Positions 17,835 to 27,564 of a DNA stretch of 64,000 nt are shown here, one piece after another. Position numbers and translations under genes: made by a program. How positions within the stretch are numbered: position 1 is the stretch's first letter; the number at the start of each line of letters is the position of its first letter. The notes beneath the pieces were generated by a model. That model saw only the letters and a program-made list of their open reading frames with translations. It ran no database searches and had not been told where the DNA came from. This DNA is from CAZHHH01 sp052400685 (GTDB lineage: Bacteria; Bacteroidota; Bacteroidia; Bacteroidales; Marinilabiliaceae): assembly GCA_052400685.1 (NCBI GenBank), contig JBQTGJ010000009.1; one strand, given 5' to 3'.

Positions 17835-18514
17835 ACGAGCCGCATACCATCCTGATTATTGATGATGAACTACAAATTCGCCGGTTACTCGAAATAACTC
17901 TATCATCAAACGGATATAAAATATTGCATGCCACAACAGGTAAGGAAGGCCTGGTAGCCGCAGCAACAGGGCATCCTTCGCTCATCGTTCTCGACCTGGG
18001 GTTGCCGGATATCGACGGTCAGGCGGTACTGACAGACTTGCGAAAATGGTTTTCGAAGCCCATTATTATATTGTCGGTACGCGATTCAGAAGAAGATATT
18101 ATCAATGCGCTGGATAAAGGGGCCAACGACTATTTAACCAAGCCATTCAGAGGTGGTGAACTGATGGCCCGTATCAGAGCAGCTATCAGAGCAGGCGAAC
18201 GCAAAGACGACGAACCGGTTGTCATCTTAAACCACCTAACAATAGATATGGTAAACCACACGGTGCGTAAAGACGATGAACTGGTCAAACTAACCTCCAC
18301 CGAATATGAGTTGTTGTGTTTATTGGTACGCAATCGTGGGCGGGTGCTCACCCATCAATATATTCTCAAAGAGATATGGGGTTATGGATACCTTGAACAA
18401 ACCCAATATCTAAGAGTTTATGTGGCCCAATTAAGAAAGAAAATTGAAGAGAACCCGGCCAAACCAAAACTACTCATAACCGAGTCGGGCATTGGCTATC
18501 GTTTGGGAGAATAA
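17831..18514 (+). CDS. KdpE-like OmpR-family response regulator
   Basis: A 227-residue regulator. Receiver domain 1-120: acidic pair DD at 11-12, phospho-acceptor Asp55 in LIVLDLGLPDIDG, switch Ser in ILSVRDSEED and Lys in YLTKPFRGGE. Winged-helix DNA-binding domain about 130-227 (LTSTEYELLCLLVRNRGRVL, YLRVYVAQLRKKIE). It overlaps the kinase stop by 4 nt, so the pair is translationally coupled and its cognate partner is clear. Likely target: the trkH operon itself, by analogy with KdpE; no operator can be named. An R1 copy begins directly after its stop codon. Confidence 0.9.
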   Translation: MNEPHTILIIDDELQIRRLLEITLSSNGYKILHATTGKEGLVAAATGHPSLIVLDLGLPDIDGQAVLTDLRKWFSKPIIILSVRDSEEDIINALDKGANDYLTKPFRGGELMARIRAAIRAGERKDDEPVVILNHLTIDMVNHTVRKDDELVKLTSTEYELLCLLVRNRGRVLTHQYILKEIWGYGYLEQTQYLRVYVAQLRKKIEENPAKPKLLITESGIGYRLGE

Positions 18515-18803
18515 TTGTCTATAAAGTCAACTTCTGCGTTACGCTTATCATAAAACAGTCATTTACGAAAAGTAAACGCCTTGATTTTTATGACTTCGCA
18601 AGCCTTGAATTTGAACTTTATATTTCAAACACTTAATTTATGGACAGACTCTAAGTAGTGCTTACCCGGAAACGCTTGCGTCAGATAAGAAAACTTCAGT
18701 GTTGAAGCTTACGCTGCTCGGAAAATGTGAGTTTACTGTTGTAAATGACCACTTTGAAAGCGAGTGTAGTGCTGTCGTCGGGATTTAATAGACGGGCTCT
18801 AAA
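18515..18803 (-). repeat. R1 repeats: one good reverse copy, one decayed copy
   Basis: 18515-18654 is an R1 copy in reverse orientation, beginning at the base after the kdpE-like stop codon, with core CATTTACGAAAAGTAAACG. 18655-18803 is a diverged element with core AATGTGAGTTTACTGTTG and TAAATGACCACTTTGAAAGC, like the variant core near 6890. They could act as the terminator region of the potassium operon. Confidence 0.7.
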
Positions 18804-18907
18804 TTAAAATTGGGACAACAAATCAAGTCTGACAAAAAACAAAAATCAATAATAGCTAGTAAAAAAACAGAGTCGACGTTTTTATGACCACAATACCAAC
18901 AGAATCA

Positions 18908-19324
18908 TTATTCTTCACTTTTCATTTTCATCAAATGCTGAATCAGTTTACCGTCCAGACTGCTAATATGTTCGGTTATCCAGATATTAACAAAGTCTTT
19001 TAGCTCGCTCAGATCAACCATATCCATATTTGAGACGCCAATAATATCGGCAAGGAGATGCCGCAACCTTTCATGATCCAATTTATGTTCATCACTATAT
19101 GGAAAATCGAATATTCGCATTAAATTTTCTTCACTCTGAAAATGAAAATCAAGAAACTTATACAACTCAACCATCAGATCCCGCCTTATTTCATGGTCAA
19201 GATCATGCGTATAAACATAATCGATTCTATTTAAAATATCCAGAAAAACTTCATGCTCACGATCAATCTCCGAACAACCAAAACTAGAAATTGCAATACT
19301 TTTAAGATTCACCTCCATCACCAA
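18908..19324 (-). CDS. Bacteriohemerythrin
   Basis: A 138-residue four-helix protein with a di-iron O2-binding site. Expected ligands: His in IDREHEVFLDIL, His and Glu in FLDFHFQSEENLM, His residues in DEHKLDHERLRHLL, and His plus Asp in WITEHISSLDGKLIQHL. The pattern H...HxxxE...HxxxH...HxxxxD fits the family. Prokaryotic hemerythrins store or sense oxygen, or protect and deliver O2 in microaerobes. It stands alone between R1 copies and an MFS gene on the other strand. A second ATG two codons in (MEVNL) could be the true start. Confidence 0.88.
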   Translation of the reverse strand: MVMEVNLKSIAISSFGCSEIDREHEVFLDILNRIDYVYTHDLDHEIRRDLMVELYKFLDFHFQSEENLMRIFDFPYSDEHKLDHERLRHLLADIIGVSNMDMVDLSELKDFVNIWITEHISSLDGKLIQHLMKMKSEE

Positions 19325-19479
19325 TCAGCTCCACATTAGTATAAATAAAAATCTAAATATAGATAAAAGTTATTTAACAATTGTAACGCTAAATAACATT
19401 TTACATAACCAAATCCAGCACTCCGTTAAGAAAAGAAAAAACGCAATGTCAATTGCATCTAAAGTGCAATCTTTACAAA

Positions 19480-20718
19480 ATGAAAAAGAGCACAGGTAGC
19501 ATCGTGGCTAAGGACGGTAAAATTGAAAAACAAGAAAAAGCAGACAGACACCAGGCCCGTTTCAAAGCCATTGAATATTGTATATTTTTATCAGGATTAT
19601 CGGTATTTGCACAATTATATCTGTTTCAACCCATTCTTCCGGAAATCACACAACATTTCAAAATCACCCCGGCAACAAGTAGTCTTTTAGTTTCGGCAAG
19701 CACCATTGGAATGGGTTTTGGTCTGTTTATCTTTGCCTTCAAAGCCGACTCCATGTCACGCAAAAGGCTCATGACCATCGCCCTGGTGTCCTCTTCTGTA
19801 TTAACGCTATTATCGTCCTTTCTCAGCTCCTTTGTATGGCTTGTTGCCATCAATTTCACCAAAGGCGTATTACTCTCCGGCGTGTCAGCCGTGGCACTGG
19901 CCTATTTATCGGAAGAAGTCAGCACCGCCGTATTTGGCTTTGCCGTGAGCTTGTACCTTAGTGGTAATACATTTGGAGGAATGGCCGGACGAGTGGTTAC
20001 CTCGCTGATATCAGGCTGGACCGGCTGGCGCATTGCGGTCGTATTTATAGGTGTAGCCAGTCTGGTTTTAGGATTAATCTTTTCCCGCCGTTTTCCGGAA
20101 TCCCGATTTTTCAAATCCCAAAACAACAGCATAAAAGCACGTTTGCAACAAATGAAACATCTGTTAAAAGACACCTTTTTGCTTCGTTTATATTTTGTGG
20201 GTTTTATTCTGATGGGCAGTTTCGTAAGTGTCTACAACTATTTGGGATTTCGCCTGGAAGCCGCACCCTTCTCGTTACCTCATTATGTCACCGCATCCAT
20301 CTTTTTAATGTACACCTTTGGTATTGTCGGCTCATTGCTTACAGGGTGGCTTTCGGACAAATATGTGCCACACAAAATAATTCAGGTCTTTTTATTGCTC
20401 ATCATAGCCGGACTACTCATGATGATGTCTAAAAACATTTTCGTTTTGGTATTAGGTCTGGGGCTGTTTACGCTTAGCTTTTTTGGGGTTCATTCCATGG
20501 CAAGTCAAATGGTCTCAAAACGCGTGGATGAAGGCAAAAGCTCTGCCACTTCATTATACTGGTTGTTCTATTACATAGGCTCCAGCGTGATGGGGAGTTT
20601 TACCGGTATAATTATTCATCGGAACAGCTGGTATGCATTTGTAATCTGCTTAATGGCTTTGGTGTTACTTTCGCTACTGGTCATGACGCAGAGAGCACCA
20701 AAGGTTAGGAAAACATAA
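19480..20718 (+). CDS. MFS transporter, YnfM/AraJ-like
   Basis: A 412-residue inner-membrane protein with about 12 hydrophobic segments after a charged 35-residue cytoplasmic tail (KKSTGSIVAKDGKIEKQEK). Start chosen at the ATG at 19480; upstream codons begin with TTG and lack coding character. The loop 2-3 signature reads FKADSMSRKRLMTIAL, and WTGWRIAVVFIG marks the middle of the first half. The closest type I know is the YnfM family of inner-membrane exporters, with no known substrate. Not obviously in an operon: a hemerythrin gene diverges on one side and a decayed R1 copy follows. Confidence 0.8.
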   Translation: MKKSTGSIVAKDGKIEKQEKADRHQARFKAIEYCIFLSGLSVFAQLYLFQPILPEITQHFKITPATSSLLVSASTIGMGFGLFIFAFKADSMSRKRLMTIALVSSSVLTLLSSFLSSFVWLVAINFTKGVLLSGVSAVALAYLSEEVSTAVFGFAVSLYLSGNTFGGMAGRVVTSLISGWTGWRIAVVFIGVASLVLGLIFSRRFPESRFFKSQNNSIKARLQQMKHLLKDTFLLRLYFVGFILMGSFVSVYNYLGFRLEAAPFSLPHYVTASIFLMYTFGIVGSLLTGWLSDKYVPHKIIQVFLLLIIAGLLMMMSKNIFVLVLGLGLFTLSFFGVHSMASQMVSKRVDEGKSSATSLYWLFYYIGSSVMGSFTGIIIHRNSWYAFVICLMALVLLSLLVMTQRAPKVRKT

Positions 20719-21072
20719 AGCAGACGCATTTCATTGAATTTATCTTCACTCTTCATTAGCAACTACCTGTTAACAGCTTCAACTGACAACTGTTAGAACA
20801 GCAGTCTTCAGTTTCAGTGCCCAAAGGCCTTATATAAAATGATGTCTTAATAAGACCAGCATGTTGCACTTTCATTGCAGTACATGCCCCAAAGTTTAGT
20901 AAGAGTCTGCCACTAAAGTCCAACTTCTGCAGTAAACGTACTCTCCCACAGGTTTCTTACGACAGCAAAATCACATCTTTCAACCTGCTCAAACCTTGAA
21001 TTTGAAGGCGCGACTTTACTCACAAAACACAAATAGGACCTACAAGTATTAATTAACTTTTCGTTAACACCA
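20719..21072. other. Gap between MFS and marR genes; contains a decayed R1 copy
   Basis: 20903-21030 resembles R1 in reverse orientation (AAAGTCCAACTTCTGC at the left, CTTGAATTTGAAGGCG at the right), but the core is lost and only scattered pairing is left. The remaining 180 bp after the MFS stop show no gene and no clear terminator. Confidence 0.45.
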
Positions 21073-21109
21073 ATTAGTAGCCTAAGTCCACTAATTAAGT
21101 CTACTTTTG
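21073..21109 (+). promoter_or_regulatory. marR promoter and candidate operator
   Basis: TACTTTTG at 21102-21109 fits TAnnTTTG and lies 18 bp upstream of the marR ATG. Just before it, ATTAGT (21073-21078) and ACTAAT (21090-21095) form an inverted repeat with an 11-nt spacer, placed where a bound dimer would block RNA polymerase. Autorepression by MarR, with release by an efflux substrate, is the expected logic. No -33 TTTG is visible. Confidence 0.45.
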
Positions 21110-21126
21110 CCTCCCTAAAAAAGCAG

Positions 21127-21576
21127 ATGATGCCATTGAAACAACCTTTAGGCTATATTTTAGGCAAGACCATGCGTGTTTATCGCAACAAGCTTACGGC
21201 AGAATTTAAAGAAAACAACGTCGACCTATGTCTGGGACAGTATATTATGCTGGCCCAAATATATTTGAATGAGTCGGTTTCGCAGCAAGAACTGGCCGAT
21301 CACCTGCAAGCCGACAAATCAGCGGTGATGCGACAAATCAACACCCTGATAGAAAAAGACTACGTGAAACGCCGGGTTAACCAACAAGATAAACGCAAGA
21401 AGAATTTGATATTAACCCCGGGAGGTCATAAAATTTTCGCCTTCACCAAATCGCTGGCACTGGAAGTCTCGGAAGAACTATTGACAGGTACTAACAGCAA
21501 CGAACAACACATTTTTGAACAGGTTATTCAACGGATTATAAAAAACGGCAGCTCAGAAGACGAAACTTTAAGATAA
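21127..21576 (+). CDS. MarR-family transcriptional regulator
   Basis: A 149-residue winged-helix regulator. The helix-turn-helix spans about residues 55-80 (SQQELADHLQADKSAVMRQI), followed by the wing (VKRRVNQQDKRKKNLILTPG) with the Asp/Arg pair typical of the family. Dimerisation helices lie at both ends. It is 25 bp upstream of the RND adaptor gene on the same strand, so it most likely represses the efflux operon and itself and is released by a toxic small molecule. Confidence 0.88.
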   Translation: MMPLKQPLGYILGKTMRVYRNKLTAEFKENNVDLCLGQYIMLAQIYLNESVSQQELADHLQADKSAVMRQINTLIEKDYVKRRVNQQDKRKKNLILTPGGHKIFAFTKSLALEVSEELLTGTNSNEQHIFEQVIQRIIKNGSSEDETLR

Positions 21577-21601
21577 AACAATGATTAAGGTAAGATACAA
21601 T

Positions 21602-22786
21602 ATGAAGACAATTAACGCATACAAAATACTGGCAATGGCATTAATAATGGCCGTAACTGTTTCATGCTCCAATACGCAGCAAAAAAAACAAGATGCTCGC
21701 ATGCCTCCCAAAACGTACAAAACCATAGAGCTGCAACCACAGTCAATCACACTGTACCGCGACTACCCAACAACTTTGCAGGGCCAGCAAACCGTCGATA
21801 TACGGCCCAAAATTTCGGGTTACATCGACGAGATATTAGTGGATGAAGGAGCGCAGGTTCAAAAAGGGCAAATATTGTTTCGTCTCTTTGCTAAAGATAT
21901 ACAGGCCAGCTTACGGTCAGCCCAGGCGCAGGTTAAGGTCGCAGAAGCCGATGTCGCCGCTGCCAAAATCAATCTGGAGAAAACCAAACCATTGGTTGAC
22001 AAAGACATCATCAGTCAGTTCGACCTGGCCACAGTAGAATCAATGGTACAAGCCAAAGAAGCACAATTGGCTCAGGCCAAAGCGATGCTGGCCAATGCCA
22101 GCGCAAATTTGCAGTACACCCAAATAACCAGTCCCACCAACGGCATCATCGGCAATTTCCCCTACCGCGAAGGAAGTCTGGTGAGTAGCAACAGCACAGC
22201 CCCACTCACCACTGTGTCAAACACCACCAATATGTACGCCTATTTTGCCATGAACGAAAAAGAGTTTCTCTCGCTGATTAAAAATCTGGAAGGCACCACC
22301 CTTCAAAAAAAATTGAGCACGTTGCCTGATGTATTGTTGGTATTGGCCGACAACTCCATCTATAACCTGTCGGGCAAAATTGAAACAGCCAGCGGACTGG
22401 TAGATGCACAAACCGGCGCCATCAATATCAGGGCTGCTTTTGCCAACCCGGCCGGACTGTTGCGCAGCGGAAGCAGTGGTTTGGTGCGTATCCCAAACCA
22501 CATCGATTCCACCATCATCATTCCACAAAAAGCCACGTATGAGCTGCAGGGTAAACATTTTGTATACGTGGTTGGCGACGATAATAAAGTCAAACATACC
22601 AGTATTAACATTTTAGTTGGGAACCTAAAAGAGGCCTATGTGGTGACCGATGGTTTAAAGGCCGGCGACAAAATTGTGATTGAAGGCATTGCATCGTTAA
22701 AAAACGAAGAAGAAATAAACCCTGAAATCACAGAAACGCCAACATATTCAGACGATTTAACAACAGAAAACCGGTCCAACAACTAA
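21602..22786 (+). CDS. RND efflux periplasmic adaptor (AcrA/MexA type)
   Basis: A 394-residue lipoprotein adaptor. Start at 21602 gives a lipoprotein signal (MKTINAYKILAMALIMAV, lipobox ending SCS near residue 20); an ATG seven codons upstream is less good. First half of the lipoyl domain: PKISGYIDEILVDEGAQVQKG; then a coiled-coil hairpin (LRSAQAQVKVAEADVAAAK to MLANASANLQYTQI); second lipoyl half (SPTNGIIGNFPYREGSLVS); then beta-barrel and membrane-proximal domains. It links the inner-membrane pump and the outer-membrane channel encoded downstream. The operon order is marR-adaptor-pump-channel. Confidence 0.92.
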   Translation: MKTINAYKILAMALIMAVTVSCSNTQQKKQDARMPPKTYKTIELQPQSITLYRDYPTTLQGQQTVDIRPKISGYIDEILVDEGAQVQKGQILFRLFAKDIQASLRSAQAQVKVAEADVAAAKINLEKTKPLVDKDIISQFDLATVESMVQAKEAQLAQAKAMLANASANLQYTQITSPTNGIIGNFPYREGSLVSSNSTAPLTTVSNTTNMYAYFAMNEKEFLSLIKNLEGTTLQKKLSTLPDVLLVLADNSIYNLSGKIETASGLVDAQTGAINIRAAFANPAGLLRSGSSGLVRIPNHIDSTIIIPQKATYELQGKHFVYVVGDDNKVKHTSINILVGNLKEAYVVTDGLKAGDKIVIEGIASLKNEEEINPEITETPTYSDDLTTENRSNN

Positions 22787-22800
22787 TTTATAAAAAACCG

Positions 22801-25800
22801 ATGTTTAAAAAATTTATAGAGAGACCGGTATTGTCATCGGTCATATCCATTATCATTGTAATCCTTGGGTTGTTAGGTTTGTTTAATCTGCCCATCGAAC
22901 AGTACCCCGACATAGCACCGCCAACCATCAGCGTTACAGCCAACTATACCGGTGCGGATGCCCAAACGGTTTTAAAAAGTGTTATCACACCCCTGGAAGA
23001 GCAAATTAACGGCGTGGAAGACATGACCTATATGTCGTCAACGGCCAGTAACGACGGTTCGGCCACTATACAGGTCTTCTTCCGGCAAGGTATTGATCCC
23101 GACATGGCCGCGGTGAATGTGCAAAACAGAGTCGCACGCGCCACCGGTCTGCTTCCCGAAGAGGTGATCCGATCGGGCGTGATAACTGCCAAGCGACAAA
23201 ACAGTATGTTGATGGTTTTTTCGCTATACAGCAACAACGAAGATTTCGACGAGACTTTTCTGCAAAACTACAGCAAAATTAACCTGCTGCCACAAATTCA
23301 AAGAGTACGTGGCGTTGGCGAAGCAGTGGTTTTTGGGGCCAAAGACTATTCCATGCGTATCTGGCTGAAGCCCGACGTAATGGCCGCTTACCAATTAATA
23401 CCGGCGGATATTATTGCCGTATTAAACGAACAAAACCTTGAAGCAGCTCCGGGCCGACTGGGCCAGCAAAACAAACAATCGTTTGAGTATGTTCTTAAAT
23501 ACACCGGAAAATTATCGCGTCCCGAACAATTCGAAGATATTGTCATAAAGGCCGATCAGACAGGTAACATACTACGGCTGAAAGACGTGGCCCGGGTTGA
23601 GTTGGGATCGTTAAATTATTCCACCTCAACGTTGGCCATGAATAAACCCGGCATTACCATGGCCATTTTTCAGTCGCCCGGATCAAATGCCCGTGAAGTA
23701 ATTGTCGACGCTCAAAAGGTTCTTGACGATGTGTCACAAAACTTTCCGGAAGGGATAAAATATACCATTCTGGTCAACTCCAAGGATTTTCTCGACAGCT
23801 CCATCAGCAGAGTACTGGAAACCCTGCTGGAAGCTTTTCTACTGGTATTTATTGTGGTCTTTGTCTTTCTGCAAAATTTCAGAGCCACACTCATACCAGC
23901 CATTGCAGTTCCCGTGGCCATCATCGGCACCTTCTTCTTCCTGAATCTGTTTGGCTTCACCATTAACCTGCTGACATTATTTGCGTTGGTACTGGCGATA
24001 GGTATAGTGGTTGATGACGCCATAGTGGTCGTTGAAGCCGTCCATGCCAAACTCGACCAGGGCGCCAAAAATGGAATGGAAGCAGCCATTTCGGCCATGA
24101 ACGAAATTTCGGGCGCCATCATCTCCATAACGCTGGTAATGGCTGCCGTATTTATACCAGTCACATTTATCACCGGCACCACGGGCGTTTTTTACAAGCA
24201 ATTTGGTATCACACTGGCAGTGGCCATCGTTCTTTCGGCCGTCAATGCACTGACGCTGAGTCCTGCCCTGTGTGCTATATTTCTGAAACCGCACAGCAAC
24301 AACCCTTCAGAACAAAAAGGATTTCTGAAACGCTTCTATTCCGCATTCAATACGTCCTTCGAATACATGACGGTACGTTATAAAAAAACCACCAACTTTG
24401 TGATTGCACGTAAATGGCTGGCCATTGCTACAATATTGGTATTCTCCGGCGGATTATATTTCTTAATGAGAACCACCCCCACCGGATTTGTACCCGCCGA
24501 AGACCGTGGTTTTATGATGATTGACATCAGCATGCCGCCGGCCACCGCATTGGAACTCACAAAAGAAGTAACACTGGCCGTTGATCAGTTGGTGAGCTCT
24601 ACGCCCGAAATTGAGAGTCGATCGATGATCGTTGGCCGATCAATAATCAGTGGGCAGGGCAGTTCATACGGCATGTTATTTTGTAATCTGACGCCGCTGG
24701 AAGAACGAAAAGGAAAAGGACAGGACATCAACAGCATTATAGGAAAACTTTATGCTGCCACGGCAAAAATTAAAGATGCCCGTATCATCATTTTCACACC
24801 TCCCATGGTTCCCGGTTTCAGCATCTCCGGAGGCGTTGAACTTAAGCTGGAAGATAAAACCGGCGGCGACATCAAAAACTTTGAACAGGTCGCCGAACAA
24901 TTTTTGGGCGCCCTGAATCAGCGTCCTGAAATTCAATATGCCTTCACCTCGTTCAACACCCATTTTCCACAATATCAGATTGATGTAAATGTGGCCCGGG
25001 CCCGACAGTCGGGAATACTGATCAGCTCGGTGTTAAATGCTTTGCAAGGTTACATTGGAGGCGTATATGCGTCCGATTTTAACCGCTTTGGGAAACAATA
25101 CCGTATTATGGTACAGTCGGAACCCGGTTCACGAGGCAACCCCGAAGACCTCAACAACCTGTTTGTGCGAACCGGCAACGGAGAGATGGCTCCCATCACG
25201 GAATTCATCACCCTGACACGCGTGTATGGCCCTGAGAACATTGACCGGTTTAATATGTACACCTCAATTGCGGCAAATATTGCACCTAATTTTGGCTACA
25301 CATCGGGGGATGCCATTGAAGTCATTCGTGAGGTCGCCGAACAAACACTACCTCCGGGCTATGGCTACGAATTTTCAGGCTTGACGCGCGAAGAAATCGC
25401 CTCCGGAAACCAATCGATCCTGATCTTTATTCTGAGTATTATCTTTGTCTATTTCCTTCTGGCAGCTCAATACGAAAGTTTTATACTGCCACTCTCAATA
25501 TTATTATCGCTACCGATAGGTATAGCAGGATCGTTTCTTTTTGCGCGAATAATGGGCGTTGAGAATAACATTTACCTGCAAATATCGCTGATTATGCTCA
25601 TCGGGTTACTGGCCAAAAATGCCATTCTGATTGTTGAATTTGCTGTGCAACGACGACAAAAAGGAATGAGCATCATTCAATCGGCCATTGAAGGCGCCAC
25701 CGCGCGTTTACGTCCCATCCTGATGACCTCTTTTGCATTTATATTCGGACTACTGCCGCTGATCATTGGCGGAGGTGCCGGCGCAAATGCCAATCGCTCC

Positions 25801-25950
25801 ATTGGCGTAGGTGCCATTGGCGGTATGATTGTCGGAACGCTGATAGGAATTATGGTCATTCCTTCAATGTATGTGATATTCCAAACGCTACAGGAAAAGA
25901 TCAGGAAACCGGTAACAGAAGCCCCGACAATGCACAATGAAGCAGAGTAA
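22801..25950 (+). CDS. RND multidrug efflux pump, HAE1 (AcrB) type
   Basis: A 1049-residue proton-driven pump, normal length for AcrB. 12 transmembrane segments flank two large periplasmic loops. Proton-relay residues are in place: the Asp pair in AIGIVVDDAIVVVEAV (TM4) and the Lys in GLLAKNAILIVEFAVQ (TM10). FKKFIERPVLSSVISI at the N-terminus and IEQYPDIAPPTISVTANYTG are family hallmarks. The substrate is a hydrophobic compound, not a metal (the metal-type pump is at 30743). It lies 14 bp after the adaptor; the channel gene follows. Confidence 0.94.
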   Translation: MFKKFIERPVLSSVISIIIVILGLLGLFNLPIEQYPDIAPPTISVTANYTGADAQTVLKSVITPLEEQINGVEDMTYMSSTASNDGSATIQVFFRQGIDPDMAAVNVQNRVARATGLLPEEVIRSGVITAKRQNSMLMVFSLYSNNEDFDETFLQNYSKINLLPQIQRVRGVGEAVVFGAKDYSMRIWLKPDVMAAYQLIPADIIAVLNEQNLEAAPGRLGQQNKQSFEYVLKYTGKLSRPEQFEDIVIKADQTGNILRLKDVARVELGSLNYSTSTLAMNKPGITMAIFQSPGSNAREVIVDAQKVLDDVSQNFPEGIKYTILVNSKDFLDSSISRVLETLLEAFLLVFIVVFVFLQNFRATLIPAIAVPVAIIGTFFFLNLFGFTINLLTLFALVLAIGIVVDDAIVVVEAVHAKLDQGAKNGMEAAISAMNEISGAIISITLVMAAVFIPVTFITGTTGVFYKQFGITLAVAIVLSAVNALTLSPALCAIFLKPHSNNPSEQKGFLKRFYSAFNTSFEYMTVRYKKTTNFVIARKWLAIATILVFSGGLYFLMRTTPTGFVPAEDRGFMMIDISMPPATALELTKEVTLAVDQLVSSTPEIESRSMIVGRSIISGQGSSYGMLFCNLTPLEERKGKGQDINSIIGKLYAATAKIKDARIIIFTPPMVPGFSISGGVELKLEDKTGGDIKNFEQVAEQFLGALNQRPEIQYAFTSFNTHFPQYQIDVNVARARQSGILISSVLNALQGYIGGVYASDFNRFGKQYRIMVQSEPGSRGNPEDLNNLFVRTGNGEMAPITEFITLTRVYGPENIDRFNMYTSIAANIAPNFGYTSGDAIEVIREVAEQTLPPGYGYEFSGLTREEIASGNQSILIFILSIIFVYFLLAAQYESFILPLSILLSLPIGIAGSFLFARIMGVENNIYLQISLIMLIGLLAKNAILIVEFAVQRRQKGMSIIQSAIEGATARLRPILMTSFAFIFGLLPLIIGGGAGANANRSIGVGAIGGMIVGTLIGIMVIPSMYVIFQTLQEKIRKPVTEAPTMHNEAE

Positions 25951-25972
25951 CCTACTGAAAAATTTAAAAATT

Positions 25973-27361
25973 ATGAGTCGCATTTCAATAAACCATCTAT
26001 TTCTGCTTATAACTGTAACAGGCGTATTGGGGGCGTGTAACACCCCTAAACACTTTTTACAGGATTCGATAGACACCCATCAGCTTTACGGAATAAAAGA
26101 CACCGACAGTACCAACCTGGCAGAATTGTCGTGGCAGGAACTTTTTACCGACGATTTGCTTAAACAATACATTGCCGAGGGACTGCAAAACAATCCTGAC
26201 CAGCAAATCGCCCTTGAACGGGTTAAAGAAGCCGAAGCCTATTTCAAACAAAGCAGGGCGACACTCTTGCCCGGAATTGATGCCGCAGCCAGAGGCAATT
26301 ACACCCGTAATTCTGAGATTCTATTTCCCAATGGACCGCGCGAAACCGGGACTTACCAGTTAGGTTTGGAAGCTGGCTGGGAGCTCGACATCTGGGGCAA
26401 ATTAAGGAGTGCCAAACGGGCCGCTTATGCCAATCTGCTGGCCACCGAGGCCGGACAAAAAGCGGTAGAAACCCGGCTGATTGCCAATATCGCAACGGTC
26501 TATTACAACCTCTCAGCGCTGGATGCAAAACTGGTCATCACGCAACAAACGGTGCAAAACGATAAAAATTTGGTGGAGACCATTAAAGTGTTAAAAGAAA
26601 GTGGTCGGGTCACAGGAGCTGCCATCGTGCAGAGCGAGGCGGTGCGTTATGCGGCTGAAGTAACCCTCCCCGATCTGGAACAACAAATCAGGGAGGTACA
26701 AAATGCACTGTGTCTGCTGTTGGGACGCACACCCGAAACCATCCCCCGTCATTCACTATCTGCCCCCATTGATGCCTCACTGTTGACGACCGGCGTTCCG
26801 GCACAACTGCTCGACAACCGGCCCGACGTGATGCAGGCCAAATACGATGTGATGAGCGCCTTTGAAATGACCTCCAGCGCCAGGGCTTATTTTTACCCGG
26901 CCCTGACACTCACGGCCTCAACAGGTTTTGCTTCCGACGACCTGAATAATTTACTGGATCCGGCAGCCTTTGCAGCAAATATCATTGGAGGCCTCTCCGC
27001 CCCTATTTTTAACAAAAGAGGCAATATAACCCGTTTGAAAGTAGCCAAAGCCAAACAGCAGGAAGCATTACTGAACCTCCGGTACCTGTTGCTCAATGCC
27101 GGACAGGAAGTGAACAATGCCCTGGGGATGTACCAAACGGCCACCCGAAAAATTGACCTAAGGCAGCAACAAATCGACGCCCTGCGAAAATCGGTGGATT
27201 ATACCCGCGAGCTTTTAAATTACGGGTCGGCTTCGTACATTGAGGTGTTAAACGCGCAGCAAAGTCTTTTGGACGCGCAGATAAATGTGGTAAACGACCA
27301 TCTACAACAACTCAATGCCATTGTTTCGCTCTATCGCTCCCTCGGTGGCGGATGGAAATAA
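25973..27361 (+). CDS. Outer-membrane efflux channel, TolC/NodT-type lipoprotein
   Basis: A 462-residue outer-membrane lipoprotein. Start at 25973 gives MSRISINHLFLLITVTGV with lipobox ending LGAC near residue 20; an earlier ATG at 25937 overlaps the pump gene by 14 bp and would weaken the signal. Two OEP repeats are visible: the first with WQELFTDDLLKQYIAEGLQN and QAGWEL-like LEAGWELDIWGKLR, the second with DNRPDVMQAKYDVM and LSAPIFNKRGNIT. TolC homotrimers form the outer exit duct of the RND pump encoded just upstream. Confidence 0.92.
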   Translation: MSRISINHLFLLITVTGVLGACNTPKHFLQDSIDTHQLYGIKDTDSTNLAELSWQELFTDDLLKQYIAEGLQNNPDQQIALERVKEAEAYFKQSRATLLPGIDAAARGNYTRNSEILFPNGPRETGTYQLGLEAGWELDIWGKLRSAKRAAYANLLATEAGQKAVETRLIANIATVYYNLSALDAKLVITQQTVQNDKNLVETIKVLKESGRVTGAAIVQSEAVRYAAEVTLPDLEQQIREVQNALCLLLGRTPETIPRHSLSAPIDASLLTTGVPAQLLDNRPDVMQAKYDVMSAFEMTSSARAYFYPALTLTASTGFASDDLNNLLDPAAFAANIIGGLSAPIFNKRGNITRLKVAKAKQQEALLNLRYLLLNAGQEVNNALGMYQTATRKIDLRQQQIDALRKSVDYTRELLNYGSASYIEVLNAQQSLLDAQINVVNDHLQQLNAIVSLYRSLGGGWK

Positions 27362-27480
27362 TCAAAATCTGATAAAAAACATCGTTCCAAACGGACAACA
27401 CACCAATGAAACGTCATTGTTTCTTCGGATCAGAAATTACGCTGCGAAACCAAACAGTGTAAAGCAATCCAAATAACATA

Positions 27481-27511
27481 AGCCCGATGAGAATACTTTC
27501 TCACCGGGCTT
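27481..27511 (+). terminator. Terminator of the RND operon
   Basis: AGCCCGATGAGAA and TTCTCACCGGGCTT pair with one mismatch around a TAC loop. It lies 120 bp after the channel stop codon and 54 bp before the end of the converging tlpA-like gene, so it may serve both strands. Confidence 0.65.
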
Positions 27512-27564
27512 CATAATATAATCTGTCAGCAACGGACTAAAACAGCCCACTGCAAGCAAAAACA

